Part shown: piece after piece, positions 30,659 through 42,047 of the stretch
Position numbering within the stretch: the stretch's first letter is position 1
Layout: each line of letters begins with the position of its first letter
Assembly (NCBI GenBank): GCA_003250975.1
Contig: QKIY01000020.1
Location: 1-58,322 of the forward strand
Direction: 5' to 3'
DNA length: 58,322 bases
From: Gammaproteobacteria bacterium
GTDB lineage: Bacteria > Pseudomonadota > Gammaproteobacteria > Eutrophobiales > Eutrophobiaceae
Notes under the pieces: model-generated
Seen by the model: the letters and a program-made list of their open reading frames with translations, nothing else
Told to the model about the DNA's origin: nothing
The model's database searches: none
Position numbers and translations under genes: made by a program

Positions 30659-31645
30659 TCAGGTCTGTCTGATATTTTTCAGTTTGATTTTTTGCTGTAC
30701 ATGCTTTGCCTTAAGAATCTTGGCAAGGGTACTGTCACGTTTTAACAGCAGGCGAAAATACTGCTTGGGAATTTGTATAAGACTTGATTGTTCATTGGTT
30801 CTGGCATACGCATTACGGGTTCCCTTGCTGTCAGGCATTAACGCCTGCTCGCCAAAATAATCACCTTTCTTCAATTTTGCCAGAATAACGACATTTCCAT
30901 CCGAATCTGTAGTAAATATCTCGATCGTGCCGGATAAAATCACATACATGGCATCGCCTTTTTGGGCTTCCTTTAACACAAAATTACCCGGCGGCACGTT
31001 GATTACTTCTGTCCATTCATCGATGGACAGGAGTTCTGAACGGTTCAGGCTCCTGAACAACGGGATCATAGTAATAAGGTCGCGGACAGGATTAGGTGGT
31101 AACGGCTGTGGTGCCGGGGCCCTGGTGGCGGCTGGAGCTGCTGCCGGGGCTTTTTTGCCCACCGCAGGTTTGGGTTGGGCAGGTTTGGGTTGGGCAGGTT
31201 TCGGCCGGGACATTGCCGCCTTGTTAATGGCGGTAATTTCCTCGTCTTCTTCTAGCTTGAAGCTGTCCCGTTTAACACTGAGCAATACATATTTTTTATC
31301 TATTTTGAAGACCTTGGCGGGATAAAGGACCTTGACGCTGGCATTTCGCCGGCCGGTGCTTCCCGGGAGTAATGAACGCTCACCAAAAAAATCGCCTGTG
31401 CGCAGGGTGGCAATGGAAATCTCACGGTTACTGCCTTCGGCCTTAATCAGGATTTCGACGGAGCCTTCCAGGATGATGTACATGCAATCACCGATTTCGG
31501 ACTCCCGGATGATGACATCCCTTGGAGCATACTCTTCAATGCGGTTTTCAGGCGCTTCGAGGATTTTTTGCAGAATATCATCCTGCAGAGACCTGAATAT
31601 CGGTGTATTTTTAAGTAACTCTTTCTGTAGTTTCAAACCGTCCAT
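30659..31645 (-). CDS. Protein with two cyclic-nucleotide-binding domains
   Basis: A 328-residue protein without a visible signal peptide, membrane segment, DNA-binding or kinase domain. Two cNMP-binding beta-barrels lie at about 10-125 and 195-315. Each has a phosphate-cassette-like stretch, GERSLLPGSTGRRNAS and GEQALMPDSKGTRNAY, keeping Glu and Arg at near-canonical positions though the loop is longer than in CRP. They are joined by a Pro/Ala/Lys-rich linker (QPKPA repeats, then PAAAPAA). It looks like a soluble sensor or a regulatory partner. Its leader holds an inverted repeat (31685-31691 with 31701-31707). Between the ABC exporter and the Nfn-like fusion, all on the same strand. Confidence 0.82.
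   Translation of the reverse strand: MDGLKLQKELLKNTPIFRSLQDDILQKILEAPENRIEEYAPRDVIIRESEIGDCMYIILEGSVEILIKAEGSNREISIATLRTGDFFGERSLLPGSTGRRNASVKVLYPAKVFKIDKKYVLLSVKRDSFKLEEDEEITAINKAAMSRPKPAQPKPAQPKPAVGKKAPAAAPAATRAPAPQPLPPNPVRDLITMIPLFRSLNRSELLSIDEWTEVINVPPGNFVLKEAQKGDAMYVILSGTIEIFTTDSDGNVVILAKLKKGDYFGEQALMPDSKGTRNAYARTNEQSSLIQIPKQYFRLLLKRDSTLAKILKAKHVQQKIKLKNIRQT
31166..31201 (-). repeat. 15-base tandem repeat in the linker of the dual cNMP protein
   Basis: Two perfect copies of AGGTTTGGGTTGGGC (31166-31180 and 31181-31195) and six bases of a third. In the minus-strand protein this encodes repeated Q-P-K-P-A units of the interdomain linker. Slippage could change linker length between strains. 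Confidence 0.9.
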
Positions 31646-31822
31646 CTATCATGCCTGATTACAAGTGGTATGGACCTATTATTCATTCCTCGTGCTTCGG
31701 GAGGAATACTCTCTCTGGGACACATTATTATCCTGTACCCGTTTTTTTGCAAAACAGAACAACCTGAACTGATATATAAATCACTAAGTTAAGCATTTGG
31801 AGTCATAACACCCGATTATCCA

Positions 31823-34800
31823 TTAATTTACCTGGTCTGACCCGTTCTCCAGCAGATTATCCAGCCACATATTAGAGAGCTTTTCCTGGACGGAGTTCTG
31901 TCTCAGGCGGGCATTCAGGTTTGGGAAGTCCACCCTGTCGAGGTCCTGATCCTGGTTGTAGCAGGAATAGACAAAATATTCTTCCCCCGTCTTAGGATCG
32001 ACATGTTTGCACAGGCACTGGGCGCAGACGCCCTTCATCATGCACTGCATGGGGGAGTTTATCGAGCCTATAGCAGTATGACCGGGCTTAAGATAAGGCT
32101 TAAGGCGCCCGTAACGGGCTTCCTTCACTGCCGCCATCATCCTGTCTGAACCGATTACGATGGTATGATCAACATCCTGTAGGCTGATGGAGGTCGCTCC
32201 CAAATCACCACTGGCATAGGCCTCAATAGCCTCAAGAATATTGCCTACACAGGTCTTATCCTGTGGCCGATTTGGCTGTATCGGTATGATGCCAGGGGCA
32301 GGGTCCACAGACCAGACAATCACATCCGAGGCCGCCTCGATCTCGGAGACCTTGAATACGTCCTCAGGATTTTTATAGCCTGCAAAGTAAATGACCTTGT
32401 TACCCGCCGCCCGCAATGCCTTGCCTATTGAAAACTGCACGGCGTTGCCAAGGCCGCCCCCGATCAGCATCACGGTCTTGTTTTCCATAATCTCGGTGGG
32501 TGTCCCCGTAACACCCATGACCACCAGGGGATCACCGGGTTTCCAGAGGCGGCAGAGTTTTGAAGAACTGCCCATCTCCAGTGCAATGAGTGAGATCAGT
32601 CCTTTTTCCTTGTCCACCCAGGCGCCAGTCAGGGCCAGACCTTCCGCTGCTAAAATGGTGCCATCGACCTCCGTCGCCAGGGATTCATAATTCTGAACCC
32701 TGTAAAACTGCCCCGGCTGGAACTTTCGGGCCTGCAAGGGCGCCCTGACGATAACATCTACGATGGTCGGTGTCAGCCGGCTTACCTTAACCACGTTGGC
32801 CTGCAATTCATTTTCGAGGTGGCTGAAGAGCCGTCTCAAGTCGTTGTCACGTTGTGTCTGATCAGCGGGGTCAAGTGATGCCAGCTCCTTCTCAAACAGT
32901 TTCACCACATAGGGATAACCGTCCTTGGCACTTGCCATGGCCTTGACTACATTACCGGCATAGACTGGATGATTGTCTCCGTAAAAGGAAATATAACGCC
33001 CATCCTTATGGTAGGAAGTGAACGGCGCCGGTTTTCCGAGCTTGGGCAGGGCCGTGTCATCCATGGGCACCAGTTCAGGCAGGTCGCTGTCATCCTCCCA
33101 GTGAGGTTCATAACGCTGGAAGAATTTTGCTGCCATACGGAAGGTATAGGGGTGTTCACTTTCATAAATGGTGTTGGGTGATGTCCCGGCGGCGATGAAC
33201 AGGCTTCTGAGAGGAACCTCGACTTTTTCGCTGGGTACCCATTTCCCTTCCTTTAGTCCCAGCTTTTCAAACTTGACGGCCTTGAGTGCGCCGTGCTCAT
33301 CTTCTATGGCCTCATGCGGGCTCATACCCTCGGCTAGGTGTATCCCTTCGGCCAGAGCCTCATGGATCTCTTCGTGGTTCTGGCGATAGGCGGGAGAATC
33401 CTTGATGCCCTTGCGGTAAAACATGGTGACGCCCCCCCACTTTTCAATAAGTGGCTGAAAATTGGGCTTCTCTCCGGCCGCCCTGGCGCGTTCCCGCTCC
33501 GCTACGATCTGTTTGCCGTGGTCCAGGTACTCATCAAGGATCTCCAACTCCTCCGGGTTATACCGGGCACGGATGGCCTCCTCACCGTGCTTTTCCGCCA
33601 GGGCGGTATAGCGTTTTATTATCTTTTCAACCTGAATAGGATAGTAAGCAGTTACTTCAGTTGTGGTATCAATCGCTGTCAGTCCGCCACCGATAACGCC
33701 TGCGGGCAGGCGGACCTGTATGTTGGCGAGCGTGTTCGCCTTTCCTGCACCGGTCAACTGCAGTGCCATGAGGAAATCTGAAGCCTTCCGAATGCCCCGT
33801 ATAAGGTTGTTTTTGAGGCCAATAATAGTCGGCTTGCCGGCACCACTGGCAATGGCGATATGATCCATGCCCAACCCCCAGGCATCCTCTATGGTCAATG
33901 TGCCGCCGAAGCGTATCCCGCCGAAACAGCGGAAATTATTCCGCCTGGCGAGGCTCAGGTAGATAACTTTGAGGAAATTTTTATCCCAACGCACGGTAAT
34001 ACCGTATTCTGCCACGCCGCCGAAACCGGTCAGAATCCGCTTGTCGAGGTCTTCATAGAGGTCTCGGAAGTCCCTTATCGGCTCAGGCGGTTGTCCATCA
34101 CTGCCTACCAGCGACCCGGGAAGCGGTTCTATCTTCAGGGCGTCGATACCGACTATACCGAAACCCTCATTGGACAAATAATGGGACAGGGTATAACCGG
34201 AAGGTCCCATGCCGACGACCAGTACATTCTTACCGTTATAAGGTAGTGCATGAGGACGCTTGATGTTCAGGGGATTCCAGCGCGTCAGCAGGCTGTAAAT
34301 CTCGAAACCATAGGGCATGAAAAGCACATCCGTGAGTACGTTGGTCTCTATCTGCGGAATATTGACCGGGTCGGTCTTCTGATAGATACAACCTCGCATG
34401 CAGTCATTACATATCCTGTGACCTGTCCCGGGACACATCGGATTGTCGATCATAATCATTGCCAGCGCCCCGATGTTATCGCCTTGGCGCTTGACCGTGT
34501 GCATTTCCGATATCTTTTCACCGAGAGGACAACCGGTGATGGGCGTACCCAGGGAATTTGTTTTGAACTCCCCGCTACGCTTGTTGCGCATGCCCTTGGA
34601 GCAGGAATCCGTGTCCCGTTCGTGGCAATAAATACAGTGATCAACCTCATACAGGATCTGGCGCTGGTTGTAGCGGGGGTCTGTCAGGGCAAAGCCATCC
34701 CTGCGGCGGTGCGCATGCTCTTCACACACCCAGGTACTGAAACCGTCCCGTTGCCGGGTATCGTGATGCACCAGTTCTTCAAAATCTTTTTTGCCGGGTG

Positions 34801-35563
34801 TCTTGAAGCTCATCCAGCCGGCAACGACGGTATTCAGTTTGTCATCATGACGTGCGGCAAAGGCCCAGTGCCGTATTACATCAAGTAATTCTGAAATAAA
34901 GGAAGCGGGGTCACTTTCAGATAGGGTAGCACTGAATTCACGAGCCGCCTGTACATCTGCCTGCAGGCTCTGGCGAATTTCACTCACCTTCTGATCGGCA
35001 CTTTGATACTCGCTGTCTTCACCCTTCGCGAGGGTTGCATAGTGCCTGTGGAGACTGATGAGAGTTGCCGCCGCACGGCTGATGGTCAGTTCAAGATCAT
35101 TCTCTACTTTGCAGCTGGGGAAAACTGCCTGCAACAGGAGGTCGAGCCGGGTCCGGATCTGCTGGATGTCCCATTGACTGATATCGGCATCCTTGAAGGA
35201 ATTGGCCAGCTTGCCCACCAACTCATTGCGGAAGACAAATACATGCTCAACTTCATCACGTATCTTTTCCCGCTGCACCTCGCGCTCATCTTCTACATTG
35301 AAGAGACGTGCCACGAATTCACCGATATGGGGGGCTAGGCGAATCAACAGCTCTGAAACGGCCTGGGGAGACATGCCCTCGCCGTTACTTTCCCGGTAGG
35401 AAAGGTACTCAGAATATAGGCCCGGGAGCGAGGCCCTCAACTGTTCGTCAAATGCACCGAGCAGGTCTTTCAGCCGCTCAGGCTGGTATAAATCAGCATA
35501 ACTAAACCCGTCGATGCCAAGGGTGAGATCATCAACTACCTCGTTCTTTGCAATCTGTGACAA
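31823..35563 (-). CDS. Large Nfn-like flavoprotein fusion (GltD-like plus PyrK-like)
   Basis: A 1246-residue protein, the longest of the window. Residues 1-300 are mostly helical and unlike known enzymes. Eight cysteines follow (310, 313, 321, 345; 377, 385, 388, 392), enough for two [4Fe-4S] clusters. Then a GltD/NfnB-type FAD and NAD(P) module with GMGPSG (451-456) and AGVIGGGLTA (621-630). From about 918 a ferredoxin-reductase module of the PyrK/NfnA type ends in a [2Fe-2S] motif, C1174-x5-C1180-x2-C1183 with C1201. The layout equals both Nfn subunits fused, so electron transfer between NAD(P)H pools and ferredoxin, perhaps with bifurcation, is inferred. Start TTG 35563, preceded by AAGG eight bases away. 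Confidence 0.8.
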   Translation of the reverse strand: MSQIAKNEVVDDLTLGIDGFSYADLYQPERLKDLLGAFDEQLRASLPGLYSEYLSYRESNGEGMSPQAVSELLIRLAPHIGEFVARLFNVEDEREVQREKIRDEVEHVFVFRNELVGKLANSFKDADISQWDIQQIRTRLDLLLQAVFPSCKVENDLELTISRAAATLISLHRHYATLAKGEDSEYQSADQKVSEIRQSLQADVQAAREFSATLSESDPASFISELLDVIRHWAFAARHDDKLNTVVAGWMSFKTPGKKDFEELVHHDTRQRDGFSTWVCEEHAHRRRDGFALTDPRYNQRQILYEVDHCIYCHERDTDSCSKGMRNKRSGEFKTNSLGTPITGCPLGEKISEMHTVKRQGDNIGALAMIMIDNPMCPGTGHRICNDCMRGCIYQKTDPVNIPQIETNVLTDVLFMPYGFEIYSLLTRWNPLNIKRPHALPYNGKNVLVVGMGPSGYTLSHYLSNEGFGIVGIDALKIEPLPGSLVGSDGQPPEPIRDFRDLYEDLDKRILTGFGGVAEYGITVRWDKNFLKVIYLSLARRNNFRCFGGIRFGGTLTIEDAWGLGMDHIAIASGAGKPTIIGLKNNLIRGIRKASDFLMALQLTGAGKANTLANIQVRLPAGVIGGGLTAIDTTTEVTAYYPIQVEKIIKRYTALAEKHGEEAIRARYNPEELEILDEYLDHGKQIVAERERARAAGEKPNFQPLIEKWGGVTMFYRKGIKDSPAYRQNHEEIHEALAEGIHLAEGMSPHEAIEDEHGALKAVKFEKLGLKEGKWVPSEKVEVPLRSLFIAAGTSPNTIYESEHPYTFRMAAKFFQRYEPHWEDDSDLPELVPMDDTALPKLGKPAPFTSYHKDGRYISFYGDNHPVYAGNVVKAMASAKDGYPYVVKLFEKELASLDPADQTQRDNDLRRLFSHLENELQANVVKVSRLTPTIVDVIVRAPLQARKFQPGQFYRVQNYESLATEVDGTILAAEGLALTGAWVDKEKGLISLIALEMGSSSKLCRLWKPGDPLVVMGVTGTPTEIMENKTVMLIGGGLGNAVQFSIGKALRAAGNKVIYFAGYKNPEDVFKVSEIEAASDVIVWSVDPAPGIIPIQPNRPQDKTCVGNILEAIEAYASGDLGATSISLQDVDHTIVIGSDRMMAAVKEARYGRLKPYLKPGHTAIGSINSPMQCMMKGVCAQCLCKHVDPKTGEEYFVYSCYNQDQDLDRVDFPNLNARLRQNSVQEKLSNMWLDNLLENGSDQVN

Positions 35564-35655
35564 CTGTATGACCTTGTTGAGTATAAAAAACCGTGCGTAT
35601 AAGAGAAAACCTCAGTGGCGGGCATGTTGCCGAACTCGGTTTATGATTAAAAGTA

Positions 35656-35703
35656 ATTATTTTCTATATTTTTATAAATAAATAGAATAAAAATAGAAAT
35701 AAT
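35656..35703. repeat. AT-rich imperfect inverted repeat
   Basis: Left arm 35656-35675 and right arm 35687-35703 are complementary apart from two small bulges, with an 11-base loop. Almost entirely A and T. It lies between the DUF4389 gene and the Nfn-like gene, both on the minus strand. It could be a protein-binding site, a promoter-upstream element or a weak terminator. Confidence 0.5.
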
Positions 35704-35757
35704 CACCGTATTATGACACACTGCACAATAAATATGGAAATGATAGCTTGGATAGGA

Positions 35758-36111
35758 TCAGGCGTCCTTTCTGGTCTCGGTGACGTCCATCGAGTCAGAA
35801 TCACCGCCCCCACCTCCTTGTCTTGCTGGCGGGGACTGGACCTCTGTCCCCGGAAAGGGGCTGAAGGGAAAAGGCCGCATTTCTGACTGAAAGGTGACAT
35901 ATTGCAGGATCTGGTTGGCGTAGTCTGAGAGCCCCTGGCTGAAGCTCTCTAAGCGCTCGTTGAGGGAACCGGTAAAGACCTTAGTTAGGAACTGGAAAAT
36001 AACCAGTAACCAGATGATACCGACCAGGAAGTAAAAAATAATGCCGAAGATTACTATAAATAGGCCTCTTAGCCAGGTATCAATATTGCGTACATTCTCT
36101 TTAACGTCCAT
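35758..36111 (-). CDS. DUF4389 family membrane protein
   Basis: A 117-residue protein with one long or two adjacent hydrophobic segments (about 15-50, FIVIFGIIFYFLVGIIWLLVIFQFLTKVF), then SLNERLESFSQGLSDYANQILQYVTFQSE, the conserved part of DUF4389. The C-terminus is Pro- and Gly-rich (PPARQGGGGGDSD). ATG 36111 follows GGAGGGG and was chosen over an ATG 24 bases upstream. Function unknown. It is divergent from ybeD. Confidence 0.78.
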   Translation of the reverse strand: MDVKENVRNIDTWLRGLFIVIFGIIFYFLVGIIWLLVIFQFLTKVFTGSLNERLESFSQGLSDYANQILQYVTFQSEMRPFPFSPFPGTEVQSPPARQGGGGGDSDSMDVTETRKDA

Positions 36112-36260
36112 AACCCCTCCCTTATCTTGGCCCAACGTTGATAATCATGAACCTGAAAAAAGTATAACTATTCTCTTGAGAAAAATCTGCATTACGCTCC
36201 CGCTCTGAGCGAAACAGCGCTGGACCGGGCATAATATGTTAGTATTTTTAAAATAAACAC

Positions 36261-36542
36261 ATGCCATACAAGATGCCTATTCAAGAAGATTCCGCATTGA
36301 AATTTCCCTGCAGGTTTCCTATCAAGGTCATGGGCCGCGCAGAGCACGACTTTGATGCCCTTGTTGTAAGTATCATCCGCCGGCATGCGCCGGACTTTTC
36401 TGATTCGACGGTCAAATCGCGTTTGAGTCGCGGTGGCCGATATCTTTCCGTTACCATTACGATCAATGCCCGGAGCCGTGAACAACTGGACAATATCTAC
36501 ATGGATTTAACGGCAAATGAACAGGTACTGGTTGCCTTGTAA
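36261..36542 (+). CDS. ybeD: YbeD/DUF493 family protein
   Basis: A 93-residue alpha-beta protein of the DUF493 family, similar in fold to ACT-like regulatory domains. LKFPCRFPIKVMG, FSDSTVKSRLSRGGRYLSVTITI and the C-terminal LTANEQVLVAL are typical. A second ATG at 36273 is possible. It precedes lipB by three bases, as in most gammaproteobacteria, although here dacA is not directly upstream. Confidence 0.9.
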   Translation: MPYKMPIQEDSALKFPCRFPIKVMGRAEHDFDALVVSIIRRHAPDFSDSTVKSRLSRGGRYLSVTITINARSREQLDNIYMDLTANEQVLVAL

Positions 36543-36545
36543 GCC

Positions 36546-37223
36546 GTGTCTTCCGCGCTTCATATCAGACAGCTGGGTGTCAGGGAATACGAGAGTGTGT
36601 ACTTGGCCATGCAACAGTTTACTGATCGGCGTTGTGCCGATACGCCGGACGAATTTTGGTGCTTGCAACACCTCCCGGTCTATACACTGGGTATGGCAGG
36701 GAAGCGGGAACATATACTGAAACAGGGATCGGCCCCATTATACCGGACGGACCGGGGTGGCCAGGTAACCTATCATGGGCCGGGCCAACTGATTGTATAT
36801 TTGATAATCGATCTGCGACGCAAGGGAATCCCAGTCAAGCGTTATGTTCATTTGATAGAACAGGCAGTAATCGATTTTTGTGAGCAGTGTGATGTGCCAG
36901 CGAAACGAATAGCAGGTGCCCCCGGCGTCTATGTTAATGAGAAAAAAATTGCTGCGCTGGGAATTAGGGTCAGGCATGGGCGTGCCTATCATGGTCTGGC
37001 GCTGAATGTCGATATGGACCTTGATCCTTTCCTTAACATCAATCCCTGCGGTTATTACGGTCTCGGGGTGACACAATTAACCAGCGAAGGTTGCCGGCTG
37101 GATGTGCAGCAGGCCTGCGAGGGCCTTTTACCCTGCCTGATTAATTGCCTTGAGTACGGGGATTGCAGGGTGTTCATGGAAAGCAGTCTGGCAAGTGTAG
37201 CAGTAGGGAATAATGCAGCCTGA
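36546..37223 (+). CDS. lipB: Octanoyl-[acyl-carrier-protein]:protein octanoyltransferase
   Basis: A 225-residue LipB that moves octanoyl from ACP to the lipoyl domains of 2-oxoacid dehydrogenases and GcvH. The motifs RGGQVTYHGPGQLIVY (70-85), KKIAALGIRVRHGRAYHGLALNV (133-155), the catalytic lysine at 134 or 135, and C168 in NINPCGY are present. Start codon GTG 36546, three bases after ybeD. lipA follows by 10 bases. Confidence 0.96.
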   Translation: MSSALHIRQLGVREYESVYLAMQQFTDRRCADTPDEFWCLQHLPVYTLGMAGKREHILKQGSAPLYRTDRGGQVTYHGPGQLIVYLIIDLRRKGIPVKRYVHLIEQAVIDFCEQCDVPAKRIAGAPGVYVNEKKIAALGIRVRHGRAYHGLALNVDMDLDPFLNINPCGYYGLGVTQLTSEGCRLDVQQACEGLLPCLINCLEYGDCRVFMESSLASVAVGNNAA

Positions 37224-37233
37224 GTAGTGATTA

Positions 37234-38196
37234 ATGCGGAAAGAACAGACAAAAACAGGATCTGACAGAAAGCAGCGGGGGGAATTTAAGACCTCCAGGA
37301 TCCCGATTAAGGTGACGCCTTCAGCTGGGCCCTTGCCGCGCAAGCCGCACTGGATCAGGGCTAGGGCGCCAACAGATCCCGGGGTTGTGGAGCTCAAGGC
37401 CTTGTTGCGCAGCCACCAACTACATACCGTTTGTGAAGAGGCCGCCTGTCCGAATCTCGGGGAATGTTTCTCCAAGGGGACGGCCACATTCATGATCATG
37501 GGTGACCTGTGTACACGTCGCTGCCCTTTTTGTGATGTTGCGCATGGTCGGCCAAAGCCACTTGACCCGGCGGAACCTCAAAACCTGGCGGAGACCGTAC
37601 GGTTAATGAAATTGAAGTACGTTGTCATCACCTCGGTCGACCGGGATGATTTGAAAGACGGGGGTGCGGGTCACTTTAGGGACTGTATCCGTGCCGTGCG
37701 TGAAGCCTCACCGGGAATAGCCATAGAGATTCTGGTGCCGGATTTCCGCGGCCGCAAGGAGGTGGCGCTGGAGCAGTTACAGCAAATGCCGCCGGATGTC
37801 TTCAATCATAATCTGGAATCTGTCCCCTCGCTTTACCGGAAGGTTCGCCCGGGCAGTGATTATAACTGGTCACTGCAACTGTTGAAGCAGTTCAAGGCTA
37901 ACAATCCTGGTATTCCTGTAAAATCCGGCCTGATGCTCGGACTGGGCGAAACGATTGATGAGGTCAAGACCGTTCTTCAGGACCTGCGGACTCACGACTG
38001 TGACATGCTGACCCTAGGACAGTATCTGCAACCCAGCCGTTATCACCTGCCGGTAGAACGCTTTGTCACGCCTGAAGAGTTCAGTTCACTTGGTGAGTAC
38101 GCGCGTTCACTGGGCTTCAGAAACGTTGCAAGTGCACCCATGGTACGTTCCTCTTATCATGCTGACCTGCAGGCCAGTTCCGCACTCGGAAAGTAA
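37234..38196 (+). CDS. lipA: Lipoyl synthase
   Basis: A 320-residue radical SAM enzyme (E. coli 321) inserting sulphur at C6 and C8 of the octanoyl chain. The auxiliary [4Fe-4S] cluster cysteines are C67, C72 and C78, and the radical SAM cluster is C93-x3-C97-x2-C100. The C-terminal serine ligand lies in the [11 protein letters not shown] segment. Follows lipB in the same operon. Confidence 0.97.
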   Translation: MRKEQTKTGSDRKQRGEFKTSRIPIKVTPSAGPLPRKPHWIRARAPTDPGVVELKALLRSHQLHTVCEEAACPNLGECFSKGTATFMIMGDLCTRRCPFCDVAHGRPKPLDPAEPQNLAETVRLMKLKYVVITSVDRDDLKDGGAGHFRDCIRAVREASPGIAIEILVPDFRGRKEVALEQLQQMPPDVFNHNLESVPSLYRKVRPGSDYNWSLQLLKQFKANNPGIPVKSGLMLGLGETIDEVKTVLQDLRTHDCDMLTLGQYLQPSRYHLPVERFVTPEEFSSLGEYARSLGFRNVASAPMVRSSYHADLQASSALGK

Positions 38197-38253
38197 AACG
38201 TCAGCCGGAAAAATTAGGCTCTTGGTGAGATTACTTACGATAAATTTATCAAT

Positions 38254-39073
38254 CTAGTTTTTATCAGGCAGGAACAGTTCGGGATTGACCATGGTGCCGT
38301 TTAGTAACACGCCCCAGTGCAGATGGGCGCCGGTTACTCGTCCGGTACTGCCTACTCCGCCAATCAGGTCTCCACGGTTCAGTTTATCACCTTCCTTGAC
38401 ATCTACCCGGCTTAAATGGCAGTACATAGTTATTAGTCCCTGGCCGTGGTCGATAAAGACGGTGTTACCATTAAAGAAATAATTTCCGGTGTTAATGACG
38501 ATACCATCAGCCGCCGCTTTTACAGGTGAGCCTTCCTCGGCGACGATGTCCAGCCCCGAATGCGGTTTGCGTGGTTGCTGGTTGAAAAAACGCCTTAAGC
38601 CAAACGGGCTGCTGAAGCGGCCGGTAACGGGCAGCATCAGGGTCATATCTATAACGTCTTTGTCCCGCCAGTTAAATTTAGCTTCCTGAATCAGTTTTGT
38701 TTCTTTCTGTATGCGTCTCATGTCTTCCGGATTCGGATTGACCTGGCGCTTGTTTTTGATCGCCAGGTACTGGGTTTCATAATCTTTACCGGTTATCGTG
38801 AATGCATAGCGCGTGTTGATATTACTTTGGGAAACTTTTAGGTGATGTTCGCCTGGTGGGGTTTCCAGCGGTATACCGACAATGGCCTGCCAGCTGTTCG
38901 CGTTACCGGTGACAAGCACTGGCCTGTCCTGAAACCAGGCCAGAGGCCTGTCGATTGAATTGATTGTTATCTTTACGACTCCGCCAGGCACATGTTCGCT
39001 GCGCGGGAAATCAACAGCGTGACTTACCGCACTGAATACCGGGAGCAGTATCAGGACAATAGGTCGGATTATG

Positions 39074-39081
<8 letters not shown>
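38254..39081 (-). CDS. M23 family metallopeptidase
   Basis: A 275-residue exported LytM-domain protein. Signal peptide about 1-21 (IIRPIVLILLPVFSAVSHA). The C-terminal half has the M23 zinc motif: HSGLDIVAEEGSPV (H-x3-D), and GAHLHWGVLLNG (HxH), with FGLRRFFN and GNTVFIDHGQGLITMYCHLS. It probably cleaves peptidoglycan cross-bridges or regulates amidases. ATG 39081 overlaps the xseA stop by eight bases; the frame is open for 36 more codons but those lie inside xseA. Confidence 0.9.
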
Positions 39082-42004
<2,923 letters not shown>

Positions 42005-42047
42005 TCTTGTCTGTGGACATTAGTCCCGTGTCACCAGGGACGGAGCC

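Noticed and set aside
31160-31205. CRISPR-like or satellite repeat
   Set aside because: It is a short in-frame coding repeat of a Pro/Lys linker, without spacers.
34250-34888. 212-codon open frame antisense to the Nfn-like gene
   Set aside because: Shadow of the minus-strand gene, which has clear cofactor motifs throughout.
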